Source: Allomyces macrogynus ATCC 38327
Taxonomy: Eukaryota > Blastocladiomycota > Blastocladiomycetes > Blastocladiales > Blastocladiaceae
Reading direction: 5' to 3'
DNA: 16,737 nucleotides
NCBI GenBank assembly: GCA_000151295.1
Contig: GG745333.1
Span: forward strand, 545,327 to 562,063
Positions 7,782 through 16,617 of the stretch are shown here, piece by piece; position 1 is the stretch's first letter, and the number at the start of each line of letters is the position of its first letter. The notes under the pieces were generated by a model, which was not told the DNA's origin, made no database searches, and saw nothing but the letters and a program-made list of their open reading frames with translations. Position numbers and translations under genes: made by a program.

Positions 7782-9640
7782 TCATAATTTTGCACATGAT
7801 GCACACGTCAGGACAGATTGATCATGTTGAATGTGGCGCACAGTTGCCAGCTCAGAAACAGTCGCCCCAGTAACATTCATGTCAAGTTGCAATGTTGTGC
7901 ATGGAATATGCATTTGTTGCAGCAGCGCGTCAGCAAATTGGTAGCCAAGTGCCGTATAAGAAACATCAAGCGTGCACAATGTGGTGGGCAACAACTCAAC
8001 CCACTTGACAATGCTGTCCAACAACTTGAAGTTGCGCTTGAGCGCCAGGGTCTGCAACCAGTTTGGCAACATTGATGCCAGAAAATGGCACAGCAGATTT
8101 CCTTCAAGTTCAAGGTGCTGCATTGACATGGGTAAACACAAACTGAACCTGATCTTGGTTGGTCAGATGGCAACAATCAAGTGACAGCGCCTCAAGTTGC
8201 ACTGGCAAGTGCAATCCAACAAATGTGGCTGTTGATGTGCTGTCAACCGCCCACAATGCAAACGCAGCGACAAGCCCTTAAATGACGCTGGTAACCAGAG
8301 CATGAGCGCCTTGAGACCTGGCCCAACCAAGAATTCTCTTGTGGCATGCAGTGACAGGTGTGATGATGGCGCCAGCAAGAGCTGCTGGAATGTGGGGCCA
8401 GGCATCAGCAAGTCTGCAATCTGTAAATCCAGCGAATGCATTGCAAGCGGGAGGCCAGCAGCAAGCGAGGGCTTGATTTCATGTTCCAAAATTGGCACCC
8501 ATGGCCCAATTGACTCTAGGTGCATGAGACAGAATGCACCAACCAATCTGGGCCATGCCTGTGCAAGCAATGTTGACCACGCCAGAATGTCGTCCTCGGA
8601 AATGAGCTCAATCCTCACAACAAGCTCACGCATGCCTTTGTGCAGCAGGGCACTCACCATGTGTGCAAGTTGAGCCAGGCTGCGCCCACACCTTGAACAA
8701 CTTGATGCCTGCCAGTGAGTGCTGGACACAGTCAGAGAGTGCTGCCATGAAAGTGTCAAAGAACGTGTTGGTGAACCTTGTATTGCCCGTTAATCCAGAA
8801 TATGGTTTCAATCAAGTGTTGTGACCAAAGCCAGAATATGCCAGCCCAATGACAACAAAGTGGTTGCATTCGCCTCCACCTCCCTGATGCTGATCACAGT
8901 CAAAGTGGAGACTTGCCAGCTGCTGGACAACATGTTGGATGTCTACTGCAGTGGGTGGCAATGTCATGTACTCCAGATGCAGTGATGTCAGGTTGGCTGA
9001 AAAAGTAATCTTGTCAAGACTACCATGCACAAGCAGCTCACAACACTGTGCTGGGATGATACAGGCCATGACATCATGCACCTTGCTGTGCTGGAGCTGG
9101 TCAAAAGCAGTGTGGAGTAAGGACCACCTCAGAGAAGGCATCCACTGTAATCTTTGGGTCAGGCATGGACCACCAGAAGAATTCCATTGACAGCTCATCC
9201 TCCATCTTGGCATGTAATGTGGACTGAGCGCTTGGGCCCACATACATCCGGTTTGGAGCACAAGGTGGCAAAATAAGCGACCACTGCTCCCCACGTGCAG
9301 ACTTAGCCTTGGCTGTCATGACCCAGGCAAAGTGCCTGACTCAGGTGAGTGGAATCTGCACAGTGCCTTTGTTCTGACAACTCAGTGCTGACTTGCAGTA
9401 CTGAGTTGTGGTATGGATCATGATGTGCAAGCAAAAAGCATAAAGGCTAGGCGCTGTGACCATTATGTACAGCACAGCATGGTGATCAGTCTCATAACAC
9501 TACATCTACAACATATCGGATCTAGGTAACTTGTCTTGGTGCTCAAGAGTGGTGCAGAAGAGGAGCAGGTTGGCAATTTGATTGACGACAATGTCCGGCA
9601 TTTGCTTGAGTTGGGCCTGTCAAGTATGACTGGCTGGAGT
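7782..9640 (-). pseudogene. LRR protein pseudogene, copy B, CpG-depleted
   Basis: Minus-strand paralogue of copy A. It starts near ATG at 9601 (MPDIVVNQIANLLLFCTTLE) and continues with TAPSLYAFCLHIMIHTTTQY, matching A's AAPSLYAPCLHAVIRTRTEY. The same frame hits TAG at 9502-9500 and 9508-9506 and TGA at 9343-9341, none shared with A. The homologous coding then moves between frames: SLILPPCAPNRMY, then LTSLHLEYMTLPPTA, then FTNTFFDTFMAALSD, then LISEDDILAWSTLLAQAW. It ends with LRRs LQHLELEGNL, LQTLALKRNF and LPTTLCTLDVSYTALGYQF. That needs at least three frame changes as well as the stops, so it is not explained by normal introns. CpG is almost absent and TpG/CpA is common; no CpG occurs between 8873 and 9228. 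It retains a middle section that A lost. Confidence 0.85.
9377..9409. repeat. Inverted repeat inside LRR pseudogene B
   Basis: ACAACTCAGT (9377-9386) is the exact complement of ACTGAGTTGT (9400-9409), with a 13-nt loop. It lies in decayed sequence and probably has no function. Confidence 0.5.
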
Positions 9641-10113
9641 TGAAATCGAACTTGATGGTGGCTGAACCATTGTTGCAGCGATCAACACTGGATGAAGTAC
9701 AAGGGGTGATTGGCTGGAGTTTGAGCTGCTGATGGCATTTGTGGCAGCAACTGGATGCCACAATCTTCATATCTTCAGCAATCGAAAGTGACGTGGAAAA
9801 TCGCTGGCGTGGGTCGTGGTCTGCTGATGATGGCCATGCCCCAGCGCAAAAACTTCAATTCGTTTCCTGGCGTTGCAAGCACAGATCTCCAGCGCCAACG
9901 TGTGAGCTTACATACCTTATGATGCTGGAAATACATGATTGTTTTAAATATATCGCACCGGTCTCAGGGTGCTGGCGCGAAATGCGCACACATTTCTCTA
10001 TTATTTCAATGGACGCGCAAAACGTGTCTTCCAGGAGAGCGCCGATGGCCGCAAGCGGGTCAAAATACTCGTCCAAAAACTTGACTTTTGAATTTGTAAC
10101 AGCTGTGGAAAGA
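9641..10113. other. Region between LRR pseudogene B and the SMYD5-like gene
   Basis: It would contain the former promoter of copy B and the 3' flank of the SMYD5-like gene. CpG frequency recovers toward the right. No gene, RNA or clear motif is recognised. Confidence 0.45.
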
Positions 10114-11630
10114 TTAACGACGAGCTGCTGAAGACGAGCTCCCTGCAGCCGACGACGACGAACTCGACGATCCTGCCACCGTGCGAGAGCCGGGCGCTGT
10201 TGCCAGCGCCGCCTTGCCCGCGCCCGAGTCCGCGAGACATTGATCGCACGTGCACTCAAACAAGTAGTACTCGCGCAGCATCTCGCGGCGACGGTCCACG
10301 TCCACCAAGTGTTCATCGTGGTCATGGTGATGGTCGTGGCCATGGTGGTCGTGCTCGTGATCGCTTTCTTCCTCGTCCTCGTCCTCCTCGCCGTCGCTTT
10401 CGCACCCGTCAAAATGCATGTACGAGATGGTCACTTCGGCACCCTTGGCAATATCGCGCGTCGCTACCACGCGCAGCGTCGCGTTGTTACGCACAAACTG
10501 GATCTCGGCGTTGGGCACGCACGCGTGGTTGATCATGGCGTGCGCGCGGTAGAGACCTGTGCCTTCGGCGTGTGTGAAGTCGTCCGAGTGCTCCTCAATG
10601 GCCTCGCGCAGCGCGTCCACCTGGTCGAGCGCCTCAGTCACGGCCAGGGCCTCGGGCGACCCGGCCTTCTCCTCGGCGGCGGCAGACAAGTTGCGCAGGA
10701 TGCGCTCATAAGCCTCGAACGACGACGTGCCGACTATCACCAAGGAAACGAAGCGGTGAGAAGCTTGATGTACGATTCGGAAGGTGCCGAATGATACGCA
10801 CTCCCTTGGCCGTTCAGCGACACGATCGTGAGCAACTTGTCAAACAACTCCTGCGAGACGTGCAGCCCGTGTGGCGCAAACAGATCGCGGAACAGGCGCA
10901 GGAACTTGGTCAGCCGGTCGGAAAACTGCTCGTCCATGAACTTGGCGACAATGTGCAGCGTCTCGTTGCGGTAGTCGGCCTTGAAGTGATCAAAGAGCGC
11001 CTCGTCGCGCGTGACGGCAATCATGGCGAGCATCTTGACGAGCAGGCCAATCGTTGCCGACTCGGGCGGGAAATGAAAGCTCCTGTGAGTGAATCAGGAA
11101 TCGATCAGCGAACCAGTGGACGAGCACCATTGCATGAACCCGAGCGACATACTTCCACTCTTGCCGGATCTCGAGCAGCGGGTGGTCGTCGCGCGGGTGC
11201 GGGCCGAGGCACAGGAGCGAGTGATACTGAGCCCACGCCTTGTCGCGGCACGACGTCGAGCAGTAGAGCTCGCCACATATATCTGGAACGAGCAACACCA
11301 TCAGGAATCCAATCGGGAGCATGATCGCAAGGCGGCAGACAGCGCCATACGTTCGCATGGCACGTTCTTGAGCACTGGCACGGCCTCGGCACCCCATAGG
11401 TGCGGCGGTTCCGGCAGCCCGGCGAGCCGCTTGACCATGTCGGCGGGCGACTCGAGGCACGCGAGGCAGTACTCGCAGGTTGGGAAGAAATCTTTGTTGT
11501 AGAGGTACTGGTCGCAGACCATGGGCTGTTCCTCGAAAATCACATTGCCCTCGGCAAAGTCGCGGTCGGCGAGCACGCCGCGCTCCTTGGCGTCGCTGAC
11601 CCACTTGATGCTGACGCCCTGCGGGTCCAT
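10114..11630 (-). CDS. SMYD5/Set5-like SET-MYND methyltransferase
   Basis: Minus-strand gene with exons 11630-11351, 11282-11153, 11082-10802 and 10733-10114. The introns are 68, 70 and 68 nt (donors GTATGG, GTATGT, GTGCGT). The exons sum to 1311 nt, exactly 436 codons plus stop. ATG at 11630 has context aacATGG and a stop lies upstream in frame. The N-terminal SET segment is followed by a MYND-type zinc region: C52, C55, C58, C92, C96, then LYCSTSCRDKAWAQYHSLLC ending at C118. The third junction creates NGQGIGTSS, a signature also present in animal SMYD5. The SET core follows: NHACVPN at 299-305 and TISY at 332-335, with post-SET C391, C393 and C396 (CTCDQC). SMYD5-family enzymes transfer methyl from S-adenosylmethionine to lysine; reported targets include histone H4 and ribosomal protein eL40, and yeast Set5 acts on H4. 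An Asp/Glu/His-rich insert (residues 341-372) is unusual. Substrate here is not shown. Confidence 0.92.
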
Positions 11631-12094
11631 GTTGCTGTTGCTGTTGCTGCGGCTGCTGGTTCGTTCAGTCGGTTGAATGAATCTTCAAAAGCGAGCTGAG
11701 CGAGCTGAGGGTCGCCAACTTTGCCCGCTGCTTGGCGGCTCGCCGTTGTGCGGGTCACACGCCATCACCTGGTGCGTTGCGAAGATGAACCACAAGGCAC
11801 ACTGCACTTTGATTCAATCCGTCGTGCCATCCTGTGCCCCCAGTGCCGGCTCTTGCATTTCGAAGAGGCTCTGCAAACGTGAGCAGACGAGAGCAAGAGC
11901 AGACGACGACCGGAGAGGGAGGAGCAACGTTTTATATTTCGTGGCTGGCGATCGCGAGGATGAAGCATGTGCCGGATGGACGGCAACGACGATGGCTCTC
12001 CTCAAAACAAATTGGACCGTGAGGTTCCGAGCGCTTAGACCATTATGTATTTTTCCAAACCAGCGTTCCACACCGCGACGCGCTGTCACGCCAC
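11631..12094. other. Intergenic: eL6 3' flank and SMYD5-like promoter
   Basis: No coding gene is supported. On the minus strand the last bases before the SMYD5-like ATG are an AGCAAC repeat leader (about 11631-11650). A TATAAAA element lies about 300 nt upstream of that ATG. Confidence 0.5.
11930..11936 (-). promoter_or_regulatory. Possible TATA box for the SMYD5-like gene
   Basis: The minus strand reads GAAATATAAAACG, one of the few TATAAAA matches in this GC-rich DNA. It is oriented toward the SMYD5-like gene but about 300 nt from its ATG, so it requires a long leader. It is only a candidate. Confidence 0.3.
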
Positions 12095-12622
12095 TTAGAA
12101 CTTGAGCAGGTGCGGGAACTGGCCGTTGGTAAGCGTGAACGTGCCCTTGAGGTACTTGGCGAGCTGCGGCACCTTGGCGACCGCGGCAACGACCGCGGCG
12201 TCAACCTTCTTCTGGTCAGCCACACGCGACTCGGGCAGCTTCGAGAGCGCCGCGGTCTTGTCCTCGAAGAAGGCCGCCTCGGTCTTGGGGATCTTCGGGA
12301 CCGACGCCTTCTTGAAGTAAGCGTCGTCAAACTTGGCCACGTCGACGGCCGACACGTCAACCGAGGTCGACGTCGCGATCACGTAGGCAGCGTTGACGCG
12401 GCGCAGCGGGATACCGTTGACCTTGTAGGGGCCCGTGACGAGGAGCAGGCCCGAGGCGAGCTGCTTGAGGAAGACAACGCGCTTGCCACGGAAACGGCCG
12501 GCGAGCAGGATCAGGACGGTGCCGGGCGTGATCGTCGAGCGCAGCGCCGGGGTCGCGGCCTTGGCCTTGCGCGAGACCTTGGGCTTCGGGGCCTCCTGGG
12601 CAGCGTAGTACTTCGGGGCCAT
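12095..12622 (-). CDS. RPL6: 60S ribosomal protein eL6
   Basis: 175 residues, close to the 176 of yeast L6. The ATG at 12622 begins MAPKYYAA, as expected for eL6 after a short basic N-terminus. Diagnostic blocks are PGTVLILLAGRFRGKRVV (the KOW-like core), LLLVTGPYKVNG, PLRRVNAAYVIATST and the terminal FTLTNGQFPHLLKF. The coding region is uninterrupted. eL6 is a structural protein on the solvent face of the large subunit. An open frame runs upstream to 12775, but that part is a probable 5'-UTR intron (12640-12705) that happens to lack stops, and it has no ATG. The gene is followed on the same strand by the SMYD5-like gene after about 460 nt. Strong codon bias (GTC, AAG, CTC, GGC) fits high expression. 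Confidence 0.96.
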   Translation of the reverse strand: MAPKYYAAQEAPKPKVSRKAKAATPALRSTITPGTVLILLAGRFRGKRVVFLKQLASGLLLVTGPYKVNGIPLRRVNAAYVIATSTSVDVSAVDVAKFDDAYFKKASVPKIPKTEAAFFEDKTAALSKLPESRVADQKKVDAAVVAAVAKVPQLAKYLKGTFTLTNGQFPHLLKF

Positions 12623-12639
12623 TTCGAGTCGTTGAACCA

Positions 12640-12705
12640 CTGCAAATTTGGGCAAAAACGCAACACCAAACGCAATTGTGGTCAGAAAAAACAGCGTCTT
12701 TTTAC
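12640..12705 (-). other. Probable 5'-UTR intron of eL6 (66 nt)
   Basis: On the minus strand: donor CTCG|GTAAAAAG, T-rich run, branch-like CTGAC and acceptor AAATTTGCAG, followed 17 nt later by the eL6 ATG. Size and signals match the other introns in the window. Confidence 0.7.
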
Positions 12706-12902
12706 CGAGCAGAGTGACAGCGTGGTGGAACTGTCCGCAATCGCGCAGCGTGACCCCGGACTTTTGGACGATCAATCGTCCACCCCTCGCTGACGACCAG
12801 AATGACCACTTGGACGGACCACCGCCATTCGAACCGAAGCAACTGCAAGAGCGAAGAGGGAGCTCAAGCTGCCGTTTCCCGTGTCAGAGCAGCGAATGTC
12901 GT

Positions 12903-13454
12903 CTACGACGCTGTTTCGGCACCAAGCTCCCGAATTGCGTTTTGAGCTCCCCCAAGCTCGCAATACTGCACGACGATAGTCTCCCCATGAGGCAGCGTCA
13001 TGGCGTACACGGGCGTTGCTATCGGTGCGAGATCGGCGGTGGAGCGAGTGCCGTCGAAACGGATGGATCGGTGTGTCCACCCCTCGAGCGGCATGCGTGC
13101 AGCGTGCGGGTGGCGGTCGAACGCCGGCAGTCGGGCAGCATTTCGTTCCGCGAGCGAGCGCGAGGCCGCTGGGGTCGTCGGTGGTCGATTTGGTGGTCTT
13201 TCTGGTCGGGATCGTCGTGGGGGTCGGGGTGCGAGTTGCGACGCGATTGCGGGCGGTCCGTCCAGCCGTGGGGCTGAAGGGCCGTACCCGAAAAGCGGAT
13301 GTGAACGAGAAGGAGAGAACCTGTGCCCAAGGTCATTGCCCAGCCAAAGTTGACCAACCACACGTGAGGCGATTAGGTTAGGTTTCTCAATTCCTTGGCC
13401 TTGATCGAAACCTGATGTTCGGTCCACGTCAGACTTTCCTCTTGTCCTTTCCAT
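12903..13454 (-). CDS. Doubtful small hypothetical protein
   Basis: A 183-residue minus-strand frame fills the gap between eL6 and the channel gene. The middle is Arg/Pro-rich and looks like translated GC-rich filler. The C-terminal 40 residues (TADLAPIATPVYAMTLPHGE, then IVVQYCELGG) look more like protein. Overlapping frames on both strands are also open here, as expected for GC-rich non-coding DNA. I do not recognise a family. It may be the promoter region of eL6 rather than a gene. Confidence 0.2.
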   Translation of the reverse strand: MERTRGKSDVDRTSGFDQGQGIEKPNLIASRVVGQLWLGNDLGHRFSPSRSHPLFGYGPSAPRLDGPPAIASQLAPRPPRRSRPERPPNRPPTTPAASRSLAERNAARLPAFDRHPHAARMPLEGWTHRSIRFDGTRSTADLAPIATPVYAMTLPHGETIVVQYCELGGAQNAIRELGAETAS

Positions 13455-13519
13455 CCGTCACCGACTGCCCGACAGGCGACAACGCGCTCTTGGTTGCAAC
13501 GATAGTACAATTCATTGAG

Positions 13520-16500
13520 CTACAGTTCCCACAGTCGCGCAACGTCATCCCCATTTTGCCCACCACCGCCGCCGCGATTCGGCAGCGTTGCACCCGGCTT
13601 GGCCGTCTTCAACGACGCCGTCGACGTGGAATTACCGCCGCTGCCAAGCGACTCGGCGCCCAACTCCAACTCCGACCGCGAACGCGACGAGCCCGCGTCC
13701 GACGGAACAATCGCGCGATGCAATGGACTTGACCCTTTCCGCGGCGCCGGGGTCACGGACAACGTTCCCGACGCGCCAGCGGCCCCAACCCCGCCTGGTG
13801 ATCGCGAAACACTTCCCATCGTTGTTCGCGACGCCGTGGCCTCCTGGCTGTTCGTGCGCACGACACCGACACGCTCGTCGCTGTTGCTTGGCACACCGCG
13901 CGGTAACGGGCCCGAGACCAATGCGTCGAATCCGGGGAGGATGGCGCCCGACGAGTCCTGGTTTACGAGCCGCGGCAGGGGGCCCGAGACGGGCATGAAC
14001 GCGCCACGGATCCCGCCCACCCCACGCCCACGCTGTGCGCGCACCTGTGACACGGACGGGGCCGGCGGCGGTGCTGGTTCGGCAAGGCCCGCGAGGAGCA
14101 ATTCCACGTCAGCCGTGACCGCGCCCGAGTGCGCGCCCTGCACGGCGGATCGCTGCCGAGACAGTGACCCCAGTCCAACAGACCCGTTCTCGCCGCTGCT
14201 CGATCCGTGCAGGATCATGGCATTCGTGAGCCCGCCAGACATGATATTGCGGAAAGCGGTCGAGGGCGTTCGGGTCCTTTCGAGCGCGCGCGGGACAACG
14301 AGACTCCCACCACCGAGTTGTCGCTGAGAGTGCGTTGACATGACCGACGCCGACGTCGGGAGCCCGCGCATCGACGACTCGCGCGAAACCCGGCGCGACG
14401 ATTGGGGCGTCGTGGAAATCAGGTCGGGGTTCTCTTGGTGCGTGTAGATGGTCGTCGACGTGGTCGGTGCCGCGTCGGGCGGCGTGTCGCCTGCTGGAAC
14501 GGTCGATGTGGCAATCTGCGTGTAGTGCACGCCGCACAGCGAGTCAGGCAGAACCACCTCGCCGAGCGCCGTGAGCGACCCGCCCATGGCATTCAGACTG
14601 GCCGAGAGACTCTTCAATCGCGCACTGACTGGATCTCTCAACCCTTCTTCCGCAATCGCGCCGTGAATCTGCTTGGGACGCAGCGGCCGGCCGGTCAGCA
14701 CCGTATTACTCTGCGCGCGGTCCAGCACGGGGGACTGCAAGTCGCTGCTTATACTCGCGAGCGTCTGCCTGGTCGCGCGGCTACTTCGCGCATCGAGCGA
14801 CATGACCGACGCAAACGACGGCGACGTGGCCGACTCGTCTTCATGCGGCGCGTCAATGGCCGGCTCGAGATCCGAAAACGCCGCGACCTGGTTTCCTGCG
14901 GGCGCACGACCAGGCCCCGCGGACCCATTCAAGTCGAGATGCGACCCGTCCGAAAAAAACCGGCCCGTCTGCGGATCGCCGCCGCTCCCACTGCTCTTAG
15001 GCTCGACCGTACTCTGCACGGTCGTCACCCTGTCCATGCCCACCGCCGCCGCCGCCGCCGTCCCGACCGCTGCCGGCATCGACGCTGGCGCGACCCCAAC
15101 CCCCATCCCTATCACGCTCTCCGCGCCCTCGGGCGTCGCGAACTCATTTGTGCTCACAAACAAGTTTTGGGACCTCGCCACCGTCTCCGGCCTCTCCTGA
15201 ACCGACAGCAACGACGCGCGGCGCGACGCGGCCAAACTCGTGCCCGGCATGATTTCCCGCGACGCAATCGACGCCTGCCGCGGCCTCTGCATGAGAACGG
15301 CCTGGTTCCGTGCGGCGCGCTCGAGCGCCGTCGACCCGCGCCGCGCACCCATGGTCCCAGACGCCGAATGCATCGTGTCGTGGCTGCCGAGCGCGCGCGC
15401 GAGCGAGAGGAGCGCCTGTTGGCTGCGCGCGGCGAGGGAAATGTTGCTCCCGCCGCCACCACGGCCGGCGGTGGTGAAGTGGCTGTTGGGCGCGAGGTGC
15501 ACGGAGGACCGAGCTTGGGTGTCCGGATGCGGCAGGGTCGGTCTGGCGGTGGATGGGTAGACCGACGACGTGACGCTGCCGGAGCTCGTCGTCGTCGAGG
15601 ACGCGTTCGGGCAAGTCGATGCGCCAACGGGCGTTCCGGGAAGCGGCGTGGGGCTGTTCATGGTGATGGACGGTGGTGGGAGCGGTGATGGCGGTGGTCG
15701 CTCGTCGTCCTGCTCGCAAAAGACCGGGACCGTTGGGCTTGCCGGCGCGCTGGCCATGGGTGCCGATGCCAACGGGACCGGCACGGAGGGCGGGACGACG
15801 GCCGTAAGGACACCCGGGTTCCCGGGCTTGAGCGAGTCGGTGCGCGTGCGCAATCGTTTCTCGAGGTCCTGCAGCCGCTGTTGCGCCGTGGCCATGATTT
15901 TCAGCTTGATGCTCGGGTAGAATTGCAAGACGTCGTCGAGCCCGGCCTTGGTCAGAACGTAGAGGTCGACAAACGTCACGGTGCGCACGTTGGCCGTGCG
16001 AGGACGCGCAAAGAAGCTATGCAGTGTTGGGGAATGAGCAGTTGCGCAAGAGATCACAGCGCAAAGCCGATAAAACCACGTACAGCGAGATCTCGCCAAA
16101 GAAGCCGCCGTCGCAAATGCGGTCAAAGACTTGCGTGCCGTCATCGCTGACGACCTCGAGAATGCCGGAGTGCACCATGTACATTTCTGATCCCTGATGG
16201 AGTGCAGGAATGATGAGCGGGGACGAGGAACGATTCCGGGCGTGGCTAAGCGCACCAGATCGCCTCGTCGGACCACAAATTCGTTGGGCAAAAACATGAC
16301 AGGCCGGAGGGCCAAGCTCTACAAAAAGCATTGTGGGCATCAGTAGTGCGAAGCAACACCGCACCGCACCCCTCCCGATCAACTCAACGAACCAGCATGC
16401 GCATGAACCCTTCCTCGGTATCATGGAAAATCGGCACCGACGAGAGGAGTGGCCCATTCATCCACACAGCGAGTTCGGTCTGGAACGCCGTCGGCAGGTC

Positions 16501-16616
16501 GGCAAACAAGTCTTGCGTGTTGATACCGCCGTTGCGCTGCCACAGAAACTCGTAGAATGCGAGCACGCGGCTCTGCGTTGCCTTGTCAAACTTGCTCGTG
16601 CGCAATATGGCGGCCT
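13520..16616 (-). CDS. Cyclic-nucleotide-gated/HCN-like ion channel, C-terminal part
   Basis: Minus-strand gene whose 5' end (voltage sensor, pore) lies beyond the window. Exons seen: about 16614-16393, 16318-16256, 16193-16084 and 16016-13520. The introns are 74, 62 and 67 nt (donors GTTCGT, GTGCGC, GTACGT), and the phases agree down to TAG at 13520. The first exon is a C-linker: LAFYEFLWQRNGGINTQDLF, then DLP and PLLSSVPIF. The spliced product then has a complete cyclic-nucleotide-binding domain: RPVMFLPNEF, RRGDLGSEMYMVHSG, the phosphate-binding cassette FFGEISL, and RPRTANVRTVTFVDLYVL. The Glu of FGE and the Arg of RTA, which hold the ribose and phosphate, are present; Thr after that Arg favours cGMP in animal CNG channels. 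A short coiled segment (TAQQRLQDLEKRLRTRTDSL) follows, then about 780 residues of Ser/Ala/Pro/Thr-rich low complexity. The channel would act in the plasma or flagellar membrane. Ion selectivity cannot be judged without the pore. Confidence 0.92.
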
Positions 16617-16617
16617 C

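Noticed and set aside
9377..9409. Hairpin as a terminator or small RNA
   Set aside because: It lies in decayed pseudogene sequence, has no T-run and shows no sign of conservation.
10240..10794. Plus-strand frame with an apparent transmembrane run of Val/Met/Leu/Phe
   Set aside because: It is the reverse complement of the Asp/His-rich insert of the SMYD5-like gene, whose GAC/CAC codons read as Val and Met on the other strand.
12623..12775. N-terminal extension of eL6 with a membrane-like segment
   Set aside because: It has no ATG, it matches intron signals at 12640-12705, and eL6 proteins start near MAPK with a total length of about 175 residues.
12110..12793. Plus-strand frame of 227 codons opposite eL6
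   Set aside because: It is antisense to a conserved ribosomal-protein gene; it is Arg/Gly/Leu/Glu-rich with no domain.
14402..15688. Plus-strand frame of 428 codons
   Set aside because: It is an Arg-rich shadow of the GC-rich channel tail. The minus-strand frame continues directly from a clear cyclic-nucleotide-binding domain.
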